Origin: Pontibacillus marinus BH030004 = DSM 16465
Lineage (GTDB): Bacteria; Bacillota; Bacilli; Bacillales; BH030062
Reading direction: 5' to 3'
DNA length: 64,000 nt
Assembly (NCBI RefSeq): GCF_000425225.1
Contig: NZ_KE384330.1
Coordinates: 135,598 to 199,597 of the forward strand
Both the position numbers and the translations under genes were made by a program. A model generated the notes under the pieces. The model did no database searches. It was not told the DNA's origin and worked only from the letters and a program-made list of their open reading frames with translations. Below, one piece after another: positions 52,385-63,604 of the stretch (positions within the stretch are counted from its first letter, which is position 1; every line of letters begins with the position of its first letter).

Positions 52385-53338
52385 ATGAGAATACGGTTTG
52401 GATACGTTTCACACGCCTTAACTTTGTGGGAAGCTCGGCCGGCTAAAACGCTAACGTTTAAACGATACTCAAATATGACGAAGCAAGAACGAATAGATAA
52501 GTTACATGAAGTTACTCGAGCGAATCTTTACAATACGAAGCGAGCATTATGGCTAAATCGAGCGGCAGAGATACCTTTGTATCGTTTTTCCTCCTCCATC
52601 GTGCCACTTGCTACACACCCTGAGGTAGAATGGGATTACTTGACTCCTTTTCGAGAAGAATGGCAAGAACTTGGTGAAATTGTGCGAGATGCTGGTTTAA
52701 GGACGAGCTTTCATCCTGGCCAGTTCACCCTTTTCACCAGTGACAAAGAGCATGTCATTGAGAATTCAATTCGAGATATGGAATTTCATTATAAGATGCT
52801 TGAAGCCATGGGATTAGAAAAGGAAGGCTATATCAATATACATATAGGTGGAGCTTATGGTGATAAGAGTTTGGCACTTGAGCGGTTTAAGAAGAATATT
52901 CAGCGCATACCTGATGAAGTTCGGTCGCAGATGACCATAGAAAATGATGACAAAACCTATACGGGAGAGGAAACCTTAGAGGTTGCAGAACTTGCTGATA
53001 TCCCGGTCATGTTTGATTATCATCATGAAATGGCGAATTTGAGCTCTGTTTCTTATGAACATTTGTTGGAGAGATTTTTTGCTACTTGGAATCGTACTGG
53101 CTGGCCACCAAAAGTTCATCTCTCTTCTCCAAAAAATGAAAAACAGTATCGCAGTCACGCTGATTTTGTAGAATTGGAATTTGCTTTGCCTTTTTTGAAG
53201 GCTTGTCGTGAGGTTACTGATGAGCTTGATGTGATGATTGAAGCTAAGGAGAAGGATCGCGCGCTGATGAAGTTCGTGGATGAATTAGCGGCAGTGCGTG
53301 GGGTGAAGCGTTTGGCAGGTGGGATTGTGGAGTTTTAA
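52385..53338 (+). CDS. uvsE: UV damage endonuclease
   Basis: A 317-aa TIM-barrel endonuclease of the UVDE family, nicking DNA 5' of UV photoproducts. ATG 52385 is chosen since GAAAGGA fits it best and the protein then starts MRIRFGYVSHALTLW like relatives; an ATG three codons earlier is within that site. Conserved parts are RFSSSIVPLATHPEVEWDY near residues 64-82, SFHPGQFTLF near 107-116, NIHIGGAYGDK near 152-162, IENDDKTYT near 189-197 and FDYHHEM near 214-220, rich in metal-binding His/Asp/Glu. In B. subtilis it is made in sporulating cells. Confidence 0.93.
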   Translation: MRIRFGYVSHALTLWEARPAKTLTFKRYSNMTKQERIDKLHEVTRANLYNTKRALWLNRAAEIPLYRFSSSIVPLATHPEVEWDYLTPFREEWQELGEIVRDAGLRTSFHPGQFTLFTSDKEHVIENSIRDMEFHYKMLEAMGLEKEGYINIHIGGAYGDKSLALERFKKNIQRIPDEVRSQMTIENDDKTYTGEETLEVAELADIPVMFDYHHEMANLSSVSYEHLLERFFATWNRTGWPPKVHLSSPKNEKQYRSHADFVELEFALPFLKACREVTDELDVMIEAKEKDRALMKFVDELAAVRGVKRLAGGIVEF

Positions 53339-53340
53339 AA

Positions 53341-53380
53341 AAAACCACATGCGTTTCAGATTGAAACGCATGTGGTTTTT
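53341..53380. terminator. Terminator shared by uvsE and the XapX gene
   Basis: AAAACCACATGCGTTTCA pairs nearly perfectly with TGAAACGCATGTGGTTTT around a short loop, with A and T runs on both sides, so it can act in both directions between convergent genes. Confidence 0.9.
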
Positions 53381-53390
53381 ATATTTTTTA

Positions 53391-53570
53391 TTAGCTAAAC
53401 CAAGATTCAATCATCGGCTGAACCATTTCATAGGCTTTAAAACCGCCGTAAATCCCGAAGATCCCCATTACACCTGCAAGTGCTGGTGGTGCTGGGATTG
53501 GTAGTTTAAATAAAGCGAAAACAAAGCCTACTAAAAATCCTGTTGCCAGGGATAGTAATACAATTTTCAT
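53391..53570 (-). CDS. XapX-domain small membrane protein
   Basis: A 59-aa protein from ATG 53570 (AAAGGAG upstream). Two hydrophobic segments are present (residues 3-20 and 29-46), separated by the LPIPAPPALAGVMGIFGIY stretch that defines the XapX (DUF1427) domain. The function of the family is unknown; it is often found beside permeases or as a stand-alone gene. It probably forms a transcription unit of its own downstream of argS. Confidence 0.82.
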   Translation of the reverse strand: MKIVLLSLATGFLVGFVFALFKLPIPAPPALAGVMGIFGIYGGFKAYEMVQPMIESWFS

Positions 53571-53696
53571 GTGCTTAACTCCTTTAATGTCGATTCTTTC
53601 TCTTATGTTGCTCCATTTTTTCAATTATCATCAAATATATGTGTCCGCTTTCAGCAAAAGAGGAAAAAGAGCACGACCATGTCGCGCTCTTTTGGA

Positions 53697-55367
53697 CTAC
53701 ATTCGTTCTGGTGTTGATACTCCGATAAGTTTTAGAGCATTTTCTAGCGTCTGACGAACGGCTTCCATTAGTGCCATTCTAGCTTTTGTGCGTTCTGGTG
53801 CCTCAAGGTCTAGAACTTTTTCGGCATTATAGAAGCTATGCAGGTCAGAAGCTAAGTCAAAAACGTACTGTGTTACACGATGTGGTGTACGTTTTTGAGC
53901 TGCATCAGCTACAACCTGTGGGAAATCTCCAAGGCGCTTAAGAAGTGTCTCTTCTTTTTCAGCAGTAAGAAGTGATGCATCGAAGTCTTCCGTTGTCTCG
54001 ATGCCTTTCTCCTTAGCTTGTCGTAGCATGCTGCAAATACGTGCATGCGCATACTGAACATAATAGACTGGGTTATCGTTCGATTCAGACTTAGCAAGGT
54101 CCATATCAAAATCTAAGTGTGAATCGCTAGAACGCATAACGAAGAAGTAACGCATTGCGTCAATTCCTACTTCATCCATTAGTTCACGCAAGGTAACAGC
54201 TTTCCCTGTACGCTTACTCATTTTCACTTTTTCACCGTTTTGGAATAAGTTCACCATTTGGATAATTTCCACTTCAAGCGTGTCTGCGTCGTTACCTAGA
54301 GCTTGGATCGCTGCTTTCATACGAGGAATGTAGCCATGGTGGTCTGCTCCCCAAATGTTAATCAGTGTTTCATATCCACGCTCAAGTTTATTTTGGTGAT
54401 AAGCGATATCCGGTGTTAGATACGTATAACTACCATCATTTTTAACTAGAACACGGTCTTTATCGTCACCAAAATCAGTAGTTCGGAACCATGTAGCTCC
54501 GTCTTGTTCATAAACAAAACCTTTTTCATTTAGCGTTTTAAGTGTCTCTTCAATCTTACCTTGTTTATAAAGGGACGTTTCAGAGAACCAGTGATCAAAT
54601 GGAACACGATACTGAGCAAGATCTTCCTCGATCTTTTTCAATTCATATTTCAATCCGTATTCACGGAAGAAATCAAGGCGTTCTTCTTGAGACTTGTTTT
54701 TCCACTCATCGCCATATTCTTCAGCTAGCTTGTTACCAAGTTCGATGATGTCACTACCACGATAACTCTCTTCTGGCATTTCAATATCTTCACCTAAAGC
54801 TTGTAGGTAACGAGCTTCAACGGAGATGGCTAGGCTGTTGATCTGGTTACCAGCATCATTAATGTAGTATTCTCTTGCTACATTATAACCGGCCTTATCA
54901 AGGATGTTACAAAGAGAATCTCCTACAGAGGCACCACGAGCATGCCCAAGGTGAAGATCACCAGTTGGGTTTGCGGAAACAAACTCGACTTGAATCTTAT
55001 GACCATTACCGACTTGACTCGCACCATAGCTTTCACCAGCTTTAAGGATCGTTGGGACAAGGTTTGTAAGGTATTGGTTGTCCATGAAGAAGTTAATAAA
55101 ACCTGGTCCTGCGATTTCAACTTGCTTAATGGATGCTTTGGATTGATCAAAATGTTCAATGATATCCTCTGCAATTTGACGAGGTGCCTTGCGGGCAACA
55201 CGTGCTAGCTGCATGGCCATATTTGTAGCATAGTCACCATGATTTTTATCTTTTGGCTGTTCTAACACAACGGGTGGAAGCTCACTCTCTGTTGCTAGTT
55301 CTGCTTTTAAAACCGCTTGAACGATTTCATCTTTAAGCGTTTGTTCCATTTGCTCAACGATATTCAT
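53697..55367 (-). CDS. argS: Arginyl-tRNA synthetase
   Basis: A 556-aa class I synthetase charging tRNA-Arg. The HIGH motif is HLGH in [14 protein letters not shown] near residues 131-144. The KMSKS motif appears as [10 protein letters not shown] near 361-370. An N-terminal Add1 domain (about 1-90) and a C-terminal DALR anticodon-binding domain (from about 440) are in place. Its ATG overlaps the stop of ywiB by 4 bp, as in B. subtilis, so translation is coupled. Confidence 0.96.
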   Translation of the reverse strand: MNIVEQMEQTLKDEIVQAVLKAELATESELPPVVLEQPKDKNHGDYATNMAMQLARVARKAPRQIAEDIIEHFDQSKASIKQVEIAGPGFINFFMDNQYLTNLVPTILKAGESYGASQVGNGHKIQVEFVSANPTGDLHLGHARGASVGDSLCNILDKAGYNVAREYYINDAGNQINSLAISVEARYLQALGEDIEMPEESYRGSDIIELGNKLAEEYGDEWKNKSQEERLDFFREYGLKYELKKIEEDLAQYRVPFDHWFSETSLYKQGKIEETLKTLNEKGFVYEQDGATWFRTTDFGDDKDRVLVKNDGSYTYLTPDIAYHQNKLERGYETLINIWGADHHGYIPRMKAAIQALGNDADTLEVEIIQMVNLFQNGEKVKMSKRTGKAVTLRELMDEVGIDAMRYFFVMRSSDSHLDFDMDLAKSESNDNPVYYVQYAHARICSMLRQAKEKGIETTEDFDASLLTAEKEETLLKRLGDFPQVVADAAQKRTPHRVTQYVFDLASDLHSFYNAEKVLDLEAPERTKARMALMEAVRQTLENALKLIGVSTPERM

Positions 55368-55801
55368 GTTTGGTCCTCCTCATTATACTGCAGCGAAAGA
55401 CGGTGACGCTGCTTTTGTTCTCCATTCATCACTAGATCATAGTCGATCTGCAGGCTGCCATTTGCGCTTTCATTTGAGTCTTGGTGCTGAATGGTGTGTG
55501 TTGTGGTTTCCATATGAAAATTCCCGTACGGGTGATGGTAGACGTTTTCTGTGACTTGTTTATTACGAAAGATCTGGTTCATACGGACCGGACCTGTTCG
55601 TCGTACGATCACTTTGTCTTCTTGTATTGTAACGAGATTATCGATTTGTTCTTCTTCGTGTGTTTCTGTGAAACGAAGGATGTATGCATTGCCTTTTTGA
55701 ATGTAATCACCAGGCTCTTCTACAACGATCTGATCCTTCTGTTCTTGATCTTGAATCTCTGTGACAAGACGCACTTGAACGGGTGTACGCTCTTCAGACA
55801 A
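55364..55801 (-). CDS. ywiB: DUF1934 protein YwiB
   Basis: A 145-aa beta-rich cytoplasmic protein of the DUF1934 (YwiB) family, predicted to form a lipocalin-like barrel. Conserved bits are [12 protein letters not shown] near residues 37-48, [15 protein letters not shown] near 64-78 and the [14 protein letters not shown] region near 90-103. The start is a TTG at 55801 with AGAGGTGATC upstream. It precedes argS in the same operon. The function is unknown; the pairing with argS is conserved in Bacillaceae. Confidence 0.88.
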   Translation of the reverse strand: MSEERTPVQVRLVTEIQDQEQKDQIVVEEPGDYIQKGNAYILRFTETHEEEQIDNLVTIQEDKVIVRRTGPVRMNQIFRNKQVTENVYHHPYGNFHMETTTHTIQHQDSNESANGSLQIDYDLVMNGEQKQRHRLSLQYNEEDQT

Positions 55802-55961
55802 GATTAGATCACCTCTTTATATTTATCGTTCCCAAACGTTCATCTTAACTTTACCATTATAAGAATTCCAATCAAAAAACTCAATAGCAGTATTAGGAAA
55901 AGCTTGGCCAATTGGAGAGAAAGTAAAACTCGGTATGTTGTTATTTAGCTATATGGCAGGA
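55802..55961. other. Intergenic stretch upstream of ywiB
   Basis: AT-rich sequence that should hold the ywiB-argS promoter. No gene and no strong -35/-10 pair is clear to me. Confidence 0.4.
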
Positions 55962-56485
55962 TTGTTGAAGACTTGAAATTGAGAGGAGTCCGTTGCTGTT
56001 GAGTAGTTTGTTGCGGTCAGTGAAACGGCAAGCCTGTTGTGGAAGACAAGCCGAGCCTCCTCATACGCTACGCTCCTTGCGGGGTCTCGTCTTGCCTTTG
56101 TTACCACGACAGTTTGCCGTTTCCTTCCCTCCACGCGATTATGGAAACTAACGGACCATAATTTGGCTTTCCCCACCTCATCTTTATTGGAAATTAAAGT
56201 CAGAGAAGTTGCTTAGACCCTTGCCATGATAGGAATATACTACCTGGAATCAGAACATCGTCCACCAGAACTACGGCGGTTCCGTTAGTCATCATTCGGC
56301 AAAGGTGGGCTGTGGAACGGGTTGACTCCAGCGGAAGAACGGAGTGACGAGACCCCGCAGAGAGCTTGCGAATGAGGAGGCTCGGCGCTTCGTCCGCAGG
56401 AAAGCAACCCGTTCCACAGCCCGCCGATCTGCACAAAAGCAACGGAACCATACGCACTTTATCTCGAATCCAAGTCTTCAACAAT
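55962..56485. repeat. Large palindromic repeat element, copy 2
   Basis: About 524 bp bounded by a perfect 15-bp inverted repeat (ATTGTTGAAGACTTG at 55962-55976, complement at 56471-56485). Inside are the same two palindromic modules as copy 1: GAAACGGCAAGCC and its partner, then GGGCTGTGGAACGGGTTG with CAACCCGTTCCACAGCCC. It lies exactly at the ywiB-mutS junction, where gene order breaks from B. subtilis. No credible ORF. Confidence 0.85.
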
Positions 56486-56655
56486 AGGGGGCTTTAATGA
56501 AATGTAGTAAATTTAAAAGTAACCATAAAAAATGAAACTTACTCTCACAGAATTCAACCTACTTTTCTAGAATATGGACTTCTCACAGATTAGTAGAGGC
56601 AGCAGTCTATATGCTATAATGGATGGCATATGAGATTTGATCGGTTGGAGGAAAG

Positions 56656-59238
56656 ATGATGGCAAAACATACACCAATGATGCAGCAATATTTACAAATT
56701 AAAGCCCAGCATAAAGATGCTTTTTTATTTTTTCGCTTAGGCGATTTCTATGAAATGTTCTTTGAAGATGCTACAAGAGCAGCTCAAGAACTTGAAATTA
56801 CATTAACAAGTCGTGATGGTGGAGATGAGCGAATTCCAATGTGTGGTATTCCTTATCACTCTGCTGAAAACTATATTAAAAACTTAATAGAAAAAGGCTT
56901 CAAAGTCGCGATTTGCGAACAAGTTGAAGATCCTAAACATACAAAAGGGGTCGTGAAACGTGAAGTCGTTCAACTGATTACTCCAGGGACAGTAATGGAA
57001 GGAGCAATGCTTCAAGAAGAAGAAAATAACTTCCTTGCTGCTGTTACACCTTTTGACAATCAAACCTATGTCGTGGCTTATAATGACCTAACAACAGGTG
57101 AAAATAGTGTTGCCCTTATTAACGATGGATTTGATCATGTGCTTAGTGAACTTTACAATCGTCCAGTAAAAGAGATTGTCGTACCTCCAGATATGGCTGA
57201 GGATAAAAGCACAGCCCTTGTTGAACGTTTAGGGATAACCTTATCAACTGAAGAAGAATCGGACATGCCTGAAGAGCACCTTAACCTTGTTTTAGATTTA
57301 CCTGTAGAAAAACTAAAAACAGGATTCGGCCGACTATTCCATTACATTCAACGTACACAAAAACGTTCTATGGACCACCTGATGCCAGTACAAGTCATCG
57401 AGTTACAGCAGTATATGACACTTGATATGTATTCCAAGCGCAACCTTGAACTAATGGAAACCCTTCGTAAGCAAGGAAAGAAAGGGAGCTTATTGTGGGT
57501 TCTTGATAAGACTGTTACATCAATGGGGGCACGTCTGCTTAAAAAGTGGCTAGAGCGTCCGCTTCTAAATAAAAGCATGATAGAAACACGCTACAACCAG
57601 GTGGAAGGTTTAGTCGAACAATTTTTTGAGCGTGAATCGTTAAGGGAAGCTCTTACATCGGTGTATGACCTTGAGCGTTTAGCTGGAAGAGTAGCATACG
57701 GAAATGTGAACGCACGCGACCTTATTCAATTAAAGCAATCTTTATCCAAGGTACCTGAGATTAAAACGCTCTTACAATCGTTTCAACAACCAGAGCTTCA
57801 TAAACTTGCAGACAACATCGACCCTCTCCAAGAAGTTCATGATTTCTTAGAGGAATCCATTAGTGATGATGCTCCTATTACGATTAAAGAAGGGAACATC
57901 ATAAAAGACGGGTTTAATGGTCAACTAGATGATTACCGAGATGCAGCCAAAAACGGAAAACAATGGATTGCTGAACTCGAACAAAAAGAGCGCCAAGAAA
58001 CAGGGATTAAATCACTTAAGGTGGGGTATAATCGTGTATTTGGCTACTATATTGAGGTAACTAAGGCCAATCTTCACCTTTTACCTGAAGGAAGATACGA
58101 ACGTAAGCAAACTTTAACGAATGCAGAACGTTATATCACTCCTGAATTAAAAGAAAAAGAGAGTCTCATTCTCGAAGCGCAGGAGAAAAGTGTGGACCTT
58201 GAGTACGAGTTGTTTATCCAAGTACGTGATCGTGTGAAACAATTTATCCGTCCACTTCAGGAGCTTGCTGAGCAGATTAGTGGTATTGATGTTCTACAAG
58301 GGTTCGCAACGGTCAGTGAAACCAATCAGTATTACCGTCCAACTATTACTGACAATCGTACCGTTAATATTGATAAAGGACGTCATCCTGTAGTTGAGCA
58401 GGTTATGAAAGACGACTCTTTTGTTCCTAACGATGTGAAAATGGGTGAGGATAACGATATTCTCCTTATTACAGGTCCAAATATGAGTGGTAAAAGTACC
58501 TATATGCGTCAGCTGGCTTTAACAGCGATTATGGCACAGGTTGGTTGTTTTGTACCTTGTGAATCTGCTCATCTTCCAATATTTGACCAGATTTTCACTC
58601 GAATTGGAGCGGCTGATGACCTTGTATCTGGTCAAAGTACATTCATGGTAGAAATGATGGAAGCGAAACATGCGTTAACAAACGCTACGGAAAACAGCTT
58701 AATTTTGCTAGATGAAATAGGACGAGGGACAAGCACATATGACGGGATGGCATTAGCACAAGCAATTGTTGAGCACATTCATGAGCACATTCATGCCAAA
58801 ACGTTATTTTCAACGCACTATCATGAGTTAACAGAGCTTGACCAGTCACTTTCGAAATTGAAAAACGTCCATGTTCGTGCAGAGGAATATGAAGGACGCG
58901 TAGTCTTTCTTCACCAAATTCAAGACGGGGCTGCAGATGAGAGTTATGGGATTCATGTAGCACAGCTAGCTGAACTTCCCTCTGAACTTATTCAACGAGC
59001 TAACAGTCTGCTGCAGCAGTTTGAAGGTTCTTCAACAGAGAAGGCTAAGGAGGTTGAGCCAGAACAAGATGGTCAACTTTCATTATTTGTAGAAGAGAAG
59101 CAATCAGAAAAACCACAAGCAATGAAATCAAATGAACAAAAAGTTGTGAACAAACTTGGAAACTTGAATCTATTAGAGATGAACCCTATAGAAGCCATGA
59201 ACCATCTTTATCAATTGCAAAAAGAATTGAACAAATAA
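56656..59238 (+). CDS. mutS: DNA mismatch repair protein MutS
   Basis: An 860-aa mismatch recognition ATPase. The mismatch-reading loop GDFYEMF (Phe-x-Glu) is near residues 29-35. The ATPase domain has Walker [17 protein letters not shown] near 613-628, [12 protein letters not shown] near 656-667 and Walker [17 protein letters not shown] near 683-698. A clamp-binding-like segment ([11 protein letters not shown]) is near 811-821. ATG 56656 follows TTGGAGG. mutL follows after 15 bp. In B. subtilis mutSL lie far from argS. Confidence 0.97.
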   Translation: MMAKHTPMMQQYLQIKAQHKDAFLFFRLGDFYEMFFEDATRAAQELEITLTSRDGGDERIPMCGIPYHSAENYIKNLIEKGFKVAICEQVEDPKHTKGVVKREVVQLITPGTVMEGAMLQEEENNFLAAVTPFDNQTYVVAYNDLTTGENSVALINDGFDHVLSELYNRPVKEIVVPPDMAEDKSTALVERLGITLSTEEESDMPEEHLNLVLDLPVEKLKTGFGRLFHYIQRTQKRSMDHLMPVQVIELQQYMTLDMYSKRNLELMETLRKQGKKGSLLWVLDKTVTSMGARLLKKWLERPLLNKSMIETRYNQVEGLVEQFFERESLREALTSVYDLERLAGRVAYGNVNARDLIQLKQSLSKVPEIKTLLQSFQQPELHKLADNIDPLQEVHDFLEESISDDAPITIKEGNIIKDGFNGQLDDYRDAAKNGKQWIAELEQKERQETGIKSLKVGYNRVFGYYIEVTKANLHLLPEGRYERKQTLTNAERYITPELKEKESLILEAQEKSVDLEYELFIQVRDRVKQFIRPLQELAEQISGIDVLQGFATVSETNQYYRPTITDNRTVNIDKGRHPVVEQVMKDDSFVPNDVKMGEDNDILLITGPNMSGKSTYMRQLALTAIMAQVGCFVPCESAHLPIFDQIFTRIGAADDLVSGQSTFMVEMMEAKHALTNATENSLILLDEIGRGTSTYDGMALAQAIVEHIHEHIHAKTLFSTHYHELTELDQSLSKLKNVHVRAEEYEGRVVFLHQIQDGAADESYGIHVAQLAELPSELIQRANSLLQQFEGSSTEKAKEVEPEQDGQLSLFVEEKQSEKPQAMKSNEQKVVNKLGNLNLLEMNPIEAMNHLYQLQKELNK

Positions 59239-59253
59239 TAGAGGAGGACAAGG

Positions 59254-61104
59254 ATGCCTACCATTAAGCAAATGCCTGATGCACTAGCGAACAAAATTGC
59301 CGCTGGTGAGGTCGTTGAGCGTCCGTCTTCAGTTGTAAAAGAATTAGTAGAAAACAGTATAGATGCAGGAAGCACTTGGATAAAAGTCGAGCTAGAGGAA
59401 GCGGGGCTTTCTCGGATCAAAATTATGGATAATGGGAAAGGCATGAGCGAGGAAGATTGTGAACGTGCTTTTCTTCGTCATGCGACAAGTAAGATTTCTC
59501 ATGAGGATGACTTGTTCCGTGTTCGTTCCCTGGGCTTCCGTGGTGAAGCACTAGCAAGTATTGCTGCAGTAAGTCGGTTAACGCTAAAAACCTCACAAGG
59601 AGATGAAGCTGGTACCAAGCTATACCTTGAAGGTGGAAACGTTAAGGAAAAAGAAAAAAGCGATGCAAGACAAGGGTCAGAAATTACCGTCGAAGAGCTT
59701 TTCTTTAATACACCTGCTCGTTTGAAATATATGAAGACGATTCATACCGAGCTAGGTCACATTACAGATGTGCTTAACCGTATGGCAATGTCTCACCCTG
59801 AGGTCCGCTTTGAGTGTTGGCACAATGAGAAGCGTTTGTTCCAAACATCAGGTCGTGGAGATATTTTGCAGGTAATTGCTCAGATTTACGGAATGTCTAC
59901 AGCTAAAAAAATGATGCCCATCCATCATGAAACGCTAGATTTCACTATAAAAGGGTACATTGCTAAGCCTGAAGTGACACGTGCTTCAAGAAACTATATG
60001 TCTACGATTATTAATGGTCGTTACATTCGGAACCACGCTGTAAACAAAGCTGTACTTCAGGGTTATCATACCTTACTTCCAATAGGACGGTATCCCTTAG
60101 TTGTTCTACAAATTGAGATGGATCCTATACTTGTCGATGTGAACGTCCATCCTGCTAAGCTTGAAGTAAGATTCAGTAAGGAAAATGAATTATTTGAAGC
60201 TGTCCGTGATGCTGTTACGAACGCATTTCGAAAAGAGACCTTAATACCTGAAGTGGAGCAAAAACCAAAAAAAGCGAAAGAGAAAGATCAGTCTGTTCAA
60301 GAATCTTTTTCATTTCAATCGAATGGACCCAGTGCATCATCTGAGGCTACACAAAAGAGAGAATCAATGTCACATCCGGTTGTGCGGGAAAAACAGCCCG
60401 AACCAGATTGGATAAAGGGAGACAATACACCAGACCCTATAGCACAGGCTGTCCAAAGCCAAGAAGTTCATTTTACTGAAGACGAAACATCTAGTGGTGA
60501 ATCAAAAGAAGATTCTCGTGACCGTATTCCAGTCATGTATCCCATTGGTCAGCTACATGGGACGTATATTTTGGCGCAGAATGAAACTGGAATGTATATC
60601 ATTGATCAGCACGCTGCTCAAGAACGGATCAAATATGAGTTCTTCCGTGATAAATTAGCCGAACCTGAAAATGAAGTACAAGAGCTTCTTGTACCTTTAA
60701 CGTTCGATTTTACTAAACAAGAAGCCATTCTTATTGAGGAGCATAAGGACCAGCTTGAGCAAGTTGGACTATTTTTTGAAGCTTTTGGTGAGCAAACCTA
60801 CATTGTACGCTCTCATCCGCAATGGTTTCCAAAAGGTTTTGAACAAGAAGTGATTGAAGAAATGGTAGAACAGCTTTTTGAAAATCAAAAGGTCGATATT
60901 TTGAAATTAAGAGAAGAAGCAGCCATTTTAATGTCATGTAAACGTTCTATAAAAGCGAATCACCATTTAAATCATGAGGACATGAATCAGTTGCTTAAGG
61001 ATTTAAGACTCTCGACCGATCCTTTCACTTGCCCTCATGGCAGGCCAATCATCGTCCACTTTTCGGAGTATGAATTGGAGAAAATGTTTAAACGTGTTAT
61101 GTAA
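59254..61104 (+). CDS. mutL: DNA mismatch repair endonuclease MutL
   Basis: A 616-aa GHKL-ATPase with ENSIDAG near residues 33-39, [11 protein letters not shown] near 59-69 and [10 protein letters not shown] near 94-103. The linker (about 335-430) is acidic and variable. The C-terminal endonuclease motif is complete: [12 protein letters not shown] near 450-461, with [13 protein letters not shown] and [11 protein letters not shown] further on. This is the nicking type found where MutH is absent. It forms an operon with mutS. Confidence 0.97.
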   Translation: MPTIKQMPDALANKIAAGEVVERPSSVVKELVENSIDAGSTWIKVELEEAGLSRIKIMDNGKGMSEEDCERAFLRHATSKISHEDDLFRVRSLGFRGEALASIAAVSRLTLKTSQGDEAGTKLYLEGGNVKEKEKSDARQGSEITVEELFFNTPARLKYMKTIHTELGHITDVLNRMAMSHPEVRFECWHNEKRLFQTSGRGDILQVIAQIYGMSTAKKMMPIHHETLDFTIKGYIAKPEVTRASRNYMSTIINGRYIRNHAVNKAVLQGYHTLLPIGRYPLVVLQIEMDPILVDVNVHPAKLEVRFSKENELFEAVRDAVTNAFRKETLIPEVEQKPKKAKEKDQSVQESFSFQSNGPSASSEATQKRESMSHPVVREKQPEPDWIKGDNTPDPIAQAVQSQEVHFTEDETSSGESKEDSRDRIPVMYPIGQLHGTYILAQNETGMYIIDQHAAQERIKYEFFRDKLAEPENEVQELLVPLTFDFTKQEAILIEEHKDQLEQVGLFFEAFGEQTYIVRSHPQWFPKGFEQEVIEEMVEQLFENQKVDILKLREEAAILMSCKRSIKANHHLNHEDMNQLLKDLRLSTDPFTCPHGRPIIVHFSEYELEKMFKRVM

Positions 61105-61106
61105 GT

Positions 61107-61137
61107 AAGACAGCGTCAGTGTGGCGCTGTCTTTTTC
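61107..61137 (+). terminator. Terminator after mutL
   Basis: AAGACAGCG pairs with CGCTGTCTT across an 11-nt loop, followed by TTT. Confidence 0.75.
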
Positions 61138-61226
61138 AATAGGGTTTTGCACTTTTATTTCGATTCAAAACCCTATATAATAAGGTTACATTTTTGAAGG
61201 AAGTCTAGATAAAGTGAGGAAAAGAG

Positions 61227-62156
61227 ATGAAGCAAAACGTAGTGGCCATTGTCGGTCCCACAGCTGTTGGGAAGACAAAGTTAAGTGTTGAAGTGGCCAA
61301 GCGATTTAATGGTGAAATTATTAGTGGCGATTCGATGCAGATCTATAAAAGTATGGACATTGGAACAGCTAAGGTTACAGAAGAGGAAAAACAAGGTGTC
61401 CCCCATTACATGGTAGACATTAAGCAACCAAACGAAGGTTTTTCTGTAGCTGAGTTCCAGGAAAAAGTCCAAGGTTATATAGATGAAATCGCTGCAAAAG
61501 GAAAGCTTCCTATCATCGTAGGAGGTACAGGATTATACATACAGTCCGTCCTTTATGATTTTCAGTTTTCTGATGAAGGCTCAGATGAAAACTTTCGACA
61601 ATCACTGGAGGAAAAGATTGAAGAAGAGGGAGTTCAACCTTACTATGAAAAGCTTCAATCTATTGATCCTGAACAAGCCGAAAAAGTTCATCCGAACAAT
61701 GTAAGACGTGTGATTCGAGCTTTAGAGGTATATGAAACAACTGGAATGACAATGACAGAGTATCAGGAGAAACAAAAACAAGAATCTCCTTACAACCCTA
61801 TCCTTATTGGTCTTGAGATGGAGCGTGAGAAGCTTTATGAGCGTATTAACCATCGCGTTGACAAGATGATGGATGAAGGGCTTTTAGAAGAAGTTCAAGC
61901 TTTATATAACCAGGGTTATGCTGAGAGTCAAAGTATGCAGGCTATTGGTTACAAGGAGTTTATTCCATATTTTGAAGGGGAACGCTCTTTGGAAGATGCT
62001 GTATTTTTGTTGAAACGTAATTCCAGACGTTATGCGAAAAGGCAATACACATATTTTCGCAACAAATTGGACATTAATTGGTATGAGATTACCGTCGAAT
62101 CAGCACGAGAAAAGTTTGAAGAAATTTTGAATGATTTAGCAGGAAAGCTTAGCTAA
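61227..62156 (+). CDS. miaA: tRNA dimethylallyltransferase
   Basis: A 309-aa enzyme that prenylates A37 of tRNAs reading UNN codons, the first step to ms2i6A. The P-loop GPTAVGKTKLSVEVAKR is near residues 10-26, GDSMQIYKSMDIGTAKV near 34-50, GGTGLYIQSVLY near 97-108 and the C-terminal QAIGYKEFIPY and RNSRRYAKRQ regions are present. hfq follows 45 bp downstream, the standard Bacillus order. Confidence 0.96.
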   Translation: MKQNVVAIVGPTAVGKTKLSVEVAKRFNGEIISGDSMQIYKSMDIGTAKVTEEEKQGVPHYMVDIKQPNEGFSVAEFQEKVQGYIDEIAAKGKLPIIVGGTGLYIQSVLYDFQFSDEGSDENFRQSLEEKIEEEGVQPYYEKLQSIDPEQAEKVHPNNVRRVIRALEVYETTGMTMTEYQEKQKQESPYNPILIGLEMEREKLYERINHRVDKMMDEGLLEEVQALYNQGYAESQSMQAIGYKEFIPYFEGERSLEDAVFLLKRNSRRYAKRQYTYFRNKLDINWYEITVESAREKFEEILNDLAGKLS

Positions 62157-62201
62157 ACATCGAAATATATAATCACAGACAGAAAAAGAGGAGGAAATTT
62201 C

Positions 62202-62426
62202 ATGGCTCAATCAGTGAATATCCAGGACAATTTTTTAAATCAATTACGTAAGGATCACGTTCAAGTAACGGTTTTCCTGCTTAACGGTTTCCAATTACGA
62301 GGAGTCGTTAAAGCTTTCGATAATTTTACCGTTCTTTTAGAAGCTGACGGTAAGCAACAACTGATTTATAAGCATGCAATCTCAACATTTGCTCCACAAA
62401 AAACGATTACATTAGATAAAGAGTAA
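62202..62426 (+). CDS. hfq: RNA chaperone Hfq
   Basis: A 74-aa Sm-like protein forming hexameric rings that bind A-rich and small RNAs. Sm1 motif region: [26 protein letters not shown] in two parts near residues 22-47; Sm2: [12 protein letters not shown] near 52-63. ATG 62202 has an AGGAGG site. It has almost no tail beyond the Sm core, as in other Gram-positive Hfq proteins. Confidence 0.97.
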   Translation: MAQSVNIQDNFLNQLRKDHVQVTVFLLNGFQLRGVVKAFDNFTVLLEADGKQQLIYKHAISTFAPQKTITLDKE

Positions 62427-62439
62427 TAGGTGAAACAGG

Positions 62440-62470
62440 CGGGTGTCCCTAGTGGGCATCCGTTTTTCTT
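62440..62470 (+). terminator. Terminator after hfq
   Basis: CGGGTGTCC pairs with GGGCATCCG with two G-T pairs, followed by TTTTTCTTTT. Confidence 0.75.
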
Positions 62471-62579
62471 TTGTCATTTTTCATAGATGCATCTAGCTGC
62501 AATGGGACTCTTTCTTGGGCATCTGTCACAAATCACCCTAAAGCTGCGTATAATGTGGGTGAATAAGGGGTGATTTTTG

Positions 62580-63503
62580 GTGGATACTCAAGTGACGTAC
62601 AAACAAAATGGGCAAATCAACGTCATGTTCCAAGATCGAAACACTTCAATAGCGAAGCCGAAACCAACCGAGTCGACGTCATACTTAACAAACCCTTTTC
62701 AGAACATAGACAATCAATTTGAAGATTTTATAGGTTTGGATTCGTTAAAAGATACCATTAAAGAAATTTATGCAAGTATTTATGTGAATCAAAAGCGACA
62801 GGAAGCAGGTTTAAAGCCATCTAAGCAAGTCCTTCATATGCTGTTTAAAGGAAACCCGGGAACAGGTAAAACAACTGTAGCCAGAAAGCTTTCTCAACTT
62901 TTTTATGATATGAATGTTCTATCAAAAGGACACTTTATTGAAGCGGAGCGAGCGGATTTAGTTGGTGAGTATATTGGTCATACTGCACAAAAAACGCGAG
63001 ACCTCATCAAGAAAGCTATGGGTGGAGTATTATTCATTGATGAAGCCTATTCTCTAGCTCGAGGTGGGGAGAAAGATTTTGGGAAAGAAGCCATTGATAC
63101 ACTCGTAAAGCATATGGAAGACCATCACAACGACTTTATTCTGATCCTTGCTGGATATCCTGCAGAAATGGATAAATTTTTGCGGTTGAATCCAGGTCTA
63201 CATTCGCGTTTTCCAATTATGATGGACTTTAAAGATTACTCGATTGATGAATTAATGACGATTGCAACTCAAATGGCATCTGAAAGGGAATATGAGCTAT
63301 CTAAAGAAGCTCAATGGAAGTTGAAGAATCACCTTATGAGAAAGAAACAAGACCGGCAACAGAGCTTTTCAAATGGTCGCTACATTAGGAACATTATTGA
63401 ACAATCCATCCGAAAGCAAGCTATACGTGTGATGCAGCAAAATCGCTTTAGCCATTCTGAATTGGTTTTATTGACCAGTAGAGATATTACATTTGATACG
63501 TAG
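62580..63503 (+). CDS. spoVK: Stage V sporulation protein K-type AAA ATPase
   Basis: An AAA+ ATPase of the CbbX/SpoVK group, about 307 aa from GTG 62580 (TTG 62577 is an alternative; AAGGGGTGA lies just upstream). Walker A is KGNPGTGKTTVARKL near residues 92-106, Walker B GGVLFIDEAYSLARG near 148-162, and the arginine-finger region NPGLHSRFPIMMDF near 203-216. SpoVK is made in the mother cell and needed for late spore maturation. It lies after hfq, near where B. subtilis keeps it. A weak sigma-E-like CGTATAAT lies at 62547-62554. Confidence 0.88.
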   Translation: MDTQVTYKQNGQINVMFQDRNTSIAKPKPTESTSYLTNPFQNIDNQFEDFIGLDSLKDTIKEIYASIYVNQKRQEAGLKPSKQVLHMLFKGNPGTGKTTVARKLSQLFYDMNVLSKGHFIEAERADLVGEYIGHTAQKTRDLIKKAMGGVLFIDEAYSLARGGEKDFGKEAIDTLVKHMEDHHNDFILILAGYPAEMDKFLRLNPGLHSRFPIMMDFKDYSIDELMTIATQMASEREYELSKEAQWKLKNHLMRKKQDRQQSFSNGRYIRNIIEQSIRKQAIRVMQQNRFSHSELVLLTSRDITFDT

Positions 63504-63507
63504 CTTG

Positions 63508-63537
63508 AAGCGGCTTCCATAAGTGGGAGTCGCTTTT
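63508..63537 (+). terminator. Terminator after spoVK
   Basis: AAGCGGCTTCC pairs imperfectly with GGGAGTCGCTT around a short loop, followed by TT. Confidence 0.7.
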
Positions 63538-63604
63538 GTGTTACTATAGGAAACCATAAAATTGCTAGCTTGTGTATAATTTTTTTATGAGAGCGTGGCC
63601 ACAT

